Assembly (NCBI GenBank): GCA_013368375.1
Contig: JAACJP010000006.1
Span: 620,001 to 684,000, forward strand
Direction: 5' to 3'
From: Tricholomella constricta
Lineage: Eukaryota; Basidiomycota; Agaricomycetes; Agaricales; Lyophyllaceae
Length of the DNA: 64,000 bases
The position numbers were made by a program, and so were the translations under genes. Positions within the stretch are counted from its first letter, which is position 1. Every line of letters begins with the position of its first letter. Below the pieces are notes generated by a model. The model was given only the letters and a program-made list of their open reading frames with translations, ran no database searches and had not been told where the DNA came from. Of this stretch, positions 62,463 through 64,000 are shown piece after piece.

Positions 62463-63820
62463 TTACTTCTTGAGTCCAAGCAGGATGACCAAGTAGTCGT
62501 GCGCAGGGCGCGGAAGTGGCTTCGTGAAGAGGTCGGCGATATTTTCAGTGGACAGTGGGATATGCTCGATGATTATGTCTCGCTCCCGGACACGCTCTCG
62601 AATATAATGGTGACAGATGTCAATGTGTTCTGCCCGTGCATGGCCCTTTGTCGGTCCAGCAAGAGCTATGGCTGAGTTGTTATCGACGCGAAGGAGGATG
62701 GGAAGCGGCTGTGGTAAGTTGATTTCTATCAGGAAGTTGTGCATTCATAATCCCTTTTGCACGCCACGTGTCGTGACCATGTACTCAGCCTCGGTGGTCA
62801 AGAGTGCTACTGTTTGTTGGCACTTCAAACTCCATGATACGGGGCCTCCTGCGATCGTAAATACATATCCTGAGGTTGAGCACCTGGTGTCCAGGTCTCC
62901 CCTGTAATCTGCATCCACATACCCTACCGGTTTGATCAACCCTCCTTACTCCTTCTCGTAGGTGATGTGGTAATCCAGGGTCCCCTTCAGGTAGCTGAGG
63001 ATGTACACCAAGGCGTCCCAGTGTGCCGGGGCCTGGGTTAGACTGGAAGCGCGCAAGTAGTCCAACCGCGAATGAGATGTCCGGGTGTGTTGCCACCTGA
63101 GCCCACATTAGCGACCCAAGTAGTTCGCGGTACGGCTTATCTCTCATGTATCGTCGGTCTTCCTCAGTTTGGGGTGCAAGGGCTTCGGTAAGATGAATAC
63201 CAGGTGGAAGGGGTGTTGCATGAGGGTTACAGTCAGCCATTCCAAAACACTCGAGGACGCGCTGCAGGTAGGTTCTCTGGGACAGTGTGATGCTTCCGGT
63301 GGAGCTGTTTCGGTTTATGGCCATGCCGACAATGAATTTTGACTCCCCCAGGTCTTTGGTTTCATACGCGAGTGCGAGCTCCTCTTTAGCACGGGTGGCT
63401 CCTTGTGTTGTGGTAGAGAGACCAAAGATGTCGTCGGTGAAGGTGTTGGTGATGGTGAGCTCGCCTTCGACTTCCTTGGTCTGGACGCAGCTATTAGCTC
63501 TGGATGTCCAGTACCCAAGCTTGCGGTAGGCCCTGTCGAGCGTATGCCACCAATCGTACCCCCCCTGCATCATGCCATAGGGTTTTGAGAAGAAGGCAAA
63601 CCATGCCCTCCCCCCCCGCAAACCCTGGAGGCAGCTGCATGTATATGATCTGAGCGAGCACACTGTTCAAGTACACTGATATGAAATCAACTTGCCAGAT
63701 TTGTAGGGCAAGCTGCACAGCAATGCCAGCAGATATCCGGAGGGACTCGAGATGCACGATGGCCGCTGATAGAGCTAGAAGGCCTGTAGGTGCTGTACAC
63801 AATAACAAATCTACTAACAA
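62463..63820 (-). pseudogene. Ty1-copia retrotransposon pol remnant (RT-RNase H)
   Basis: Minus-strand fragments show the copia reverse transcriptase: LQIWQVDFISVYLNS, MQLPPGFAGGEGMVCLL, FTDDIFGLST (D-D motif), YETKDLGESKFIVGMAI, SQRTYLQRVLECFGM and YRELLGSLMWAQVATHPDI. RNase H follows: VGYVDADYRGDLDTRCSTSG, LTTEAEYM, LRVDNNSAIALA, HIDICHHYIRERV and NIADLFTKPLPR. Frames shift near 63600 and near 63000. Two in-frame stops lie at about 62940-62942 and 62745-62747 (TGA where a Trp codon is usual). Gag, protease and integrase would be beyond the right window edge or lost. Confidence 0.9.
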
Positions 63821-64000
63821 CTATAGGGGCGAGAAGTGTTAAAAGTTCCCAAACACGCAAGTGTGCCGGGTTGAAAGGTTGTTCTGACGAAGGTAAAGAC
63901 GATCCAACTCGTAATTAGTCGGACCGACGACGAGACGACAAATGCGATAGTATGCGATCGTTCCCAGATGGAACGGGTCGGCGACATGACTGTTGGTGTT
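63821..64000. other. Window edge, probable upstream part of copia remnant
   Basis: No readable protein segment was found in the last 180 bases. The sequence may be further decayed copia pol or an intervening insertion. Confidence 0.3.

Overview
The window is nuclear DNA of a filamentous basidiomycete, most likely an Agaricomycete. Nearly every conserved gene is cut by several 45-70 nt introns with GT-AG ends. The protein set is fungal (Zn2Cys6 regulator, Ycf1-type ABCC pump, Xpt1-type phosphoribosyltransferase). The mobile elements (tyrosine-recombinase retrotransposon, Crypton with a GCR1_C-like tail, MULE, TET/JBP-like gene) are typical of mushroom-forming fungi. No rRNA, convincing tRNA or CRISPR array was seen.

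Layout. 1-19.7 kb is conserved housekeeping DNA: PAT1 (partial), glycogen debranching enzyme, a mitoferrin-type carrier, a long ABCC transporter and guanylate kinase, all on the minus strand, then a divergent STK32/YANK kinase. 20.4-41.5 kb is an accessory block. It holds a complete MULE transposon (20411-26072) with 49-bp inverted ends and a perfect 9-bp target duplication; an unknown gene; a TET/JBP-like dioxygenase gene with one in-frame stop; a Crypton broken by a stop codon, a probable frameshift and a solo LTR with 5-bp duplication; a 133-bp tandem repeat; and a DIRS/Ngaro-like retrotransposon (gag, RT-RNase H, tyrosine recombinase) carrying a non-autonomous hAT-like element immediately after its last stop codon. 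41.9-57.5 kb is conserved again: ATP-dependent DNA ligase, mitochondrial enoyl reductase, p24 cargo receptor, XPT1, RPC53, a Zn2Cys6 transcription factor, TAF10 and SGF73. 57.7-64 kb is accessory: a Tc1/mariner-like MITE, a 1.07-kb element with perfect 113-bp inverted ends, an adenylate-forming-enzyme pseudogene, a degenerate Ty1-copia pol and its LTR.

The most notable object is the MULE. Splicing that keeps frame at every junction joins a C48 (Ulp1-like) cysteine protease domain, a MULE DDE transposase, a SWIM zinc finger and a CCHC knuckle into one predicted protein of about 1414 residues, with all visible catalytic residues intact. Among host genes, TAF10 and SGF73 (both SAGA subunits) lie side by side, and XPT1 and RPC53 share a 116-bp divergent promoter. 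Intron boundaries were read by eye; all family assignments rest on motif recognition, not on database searches.
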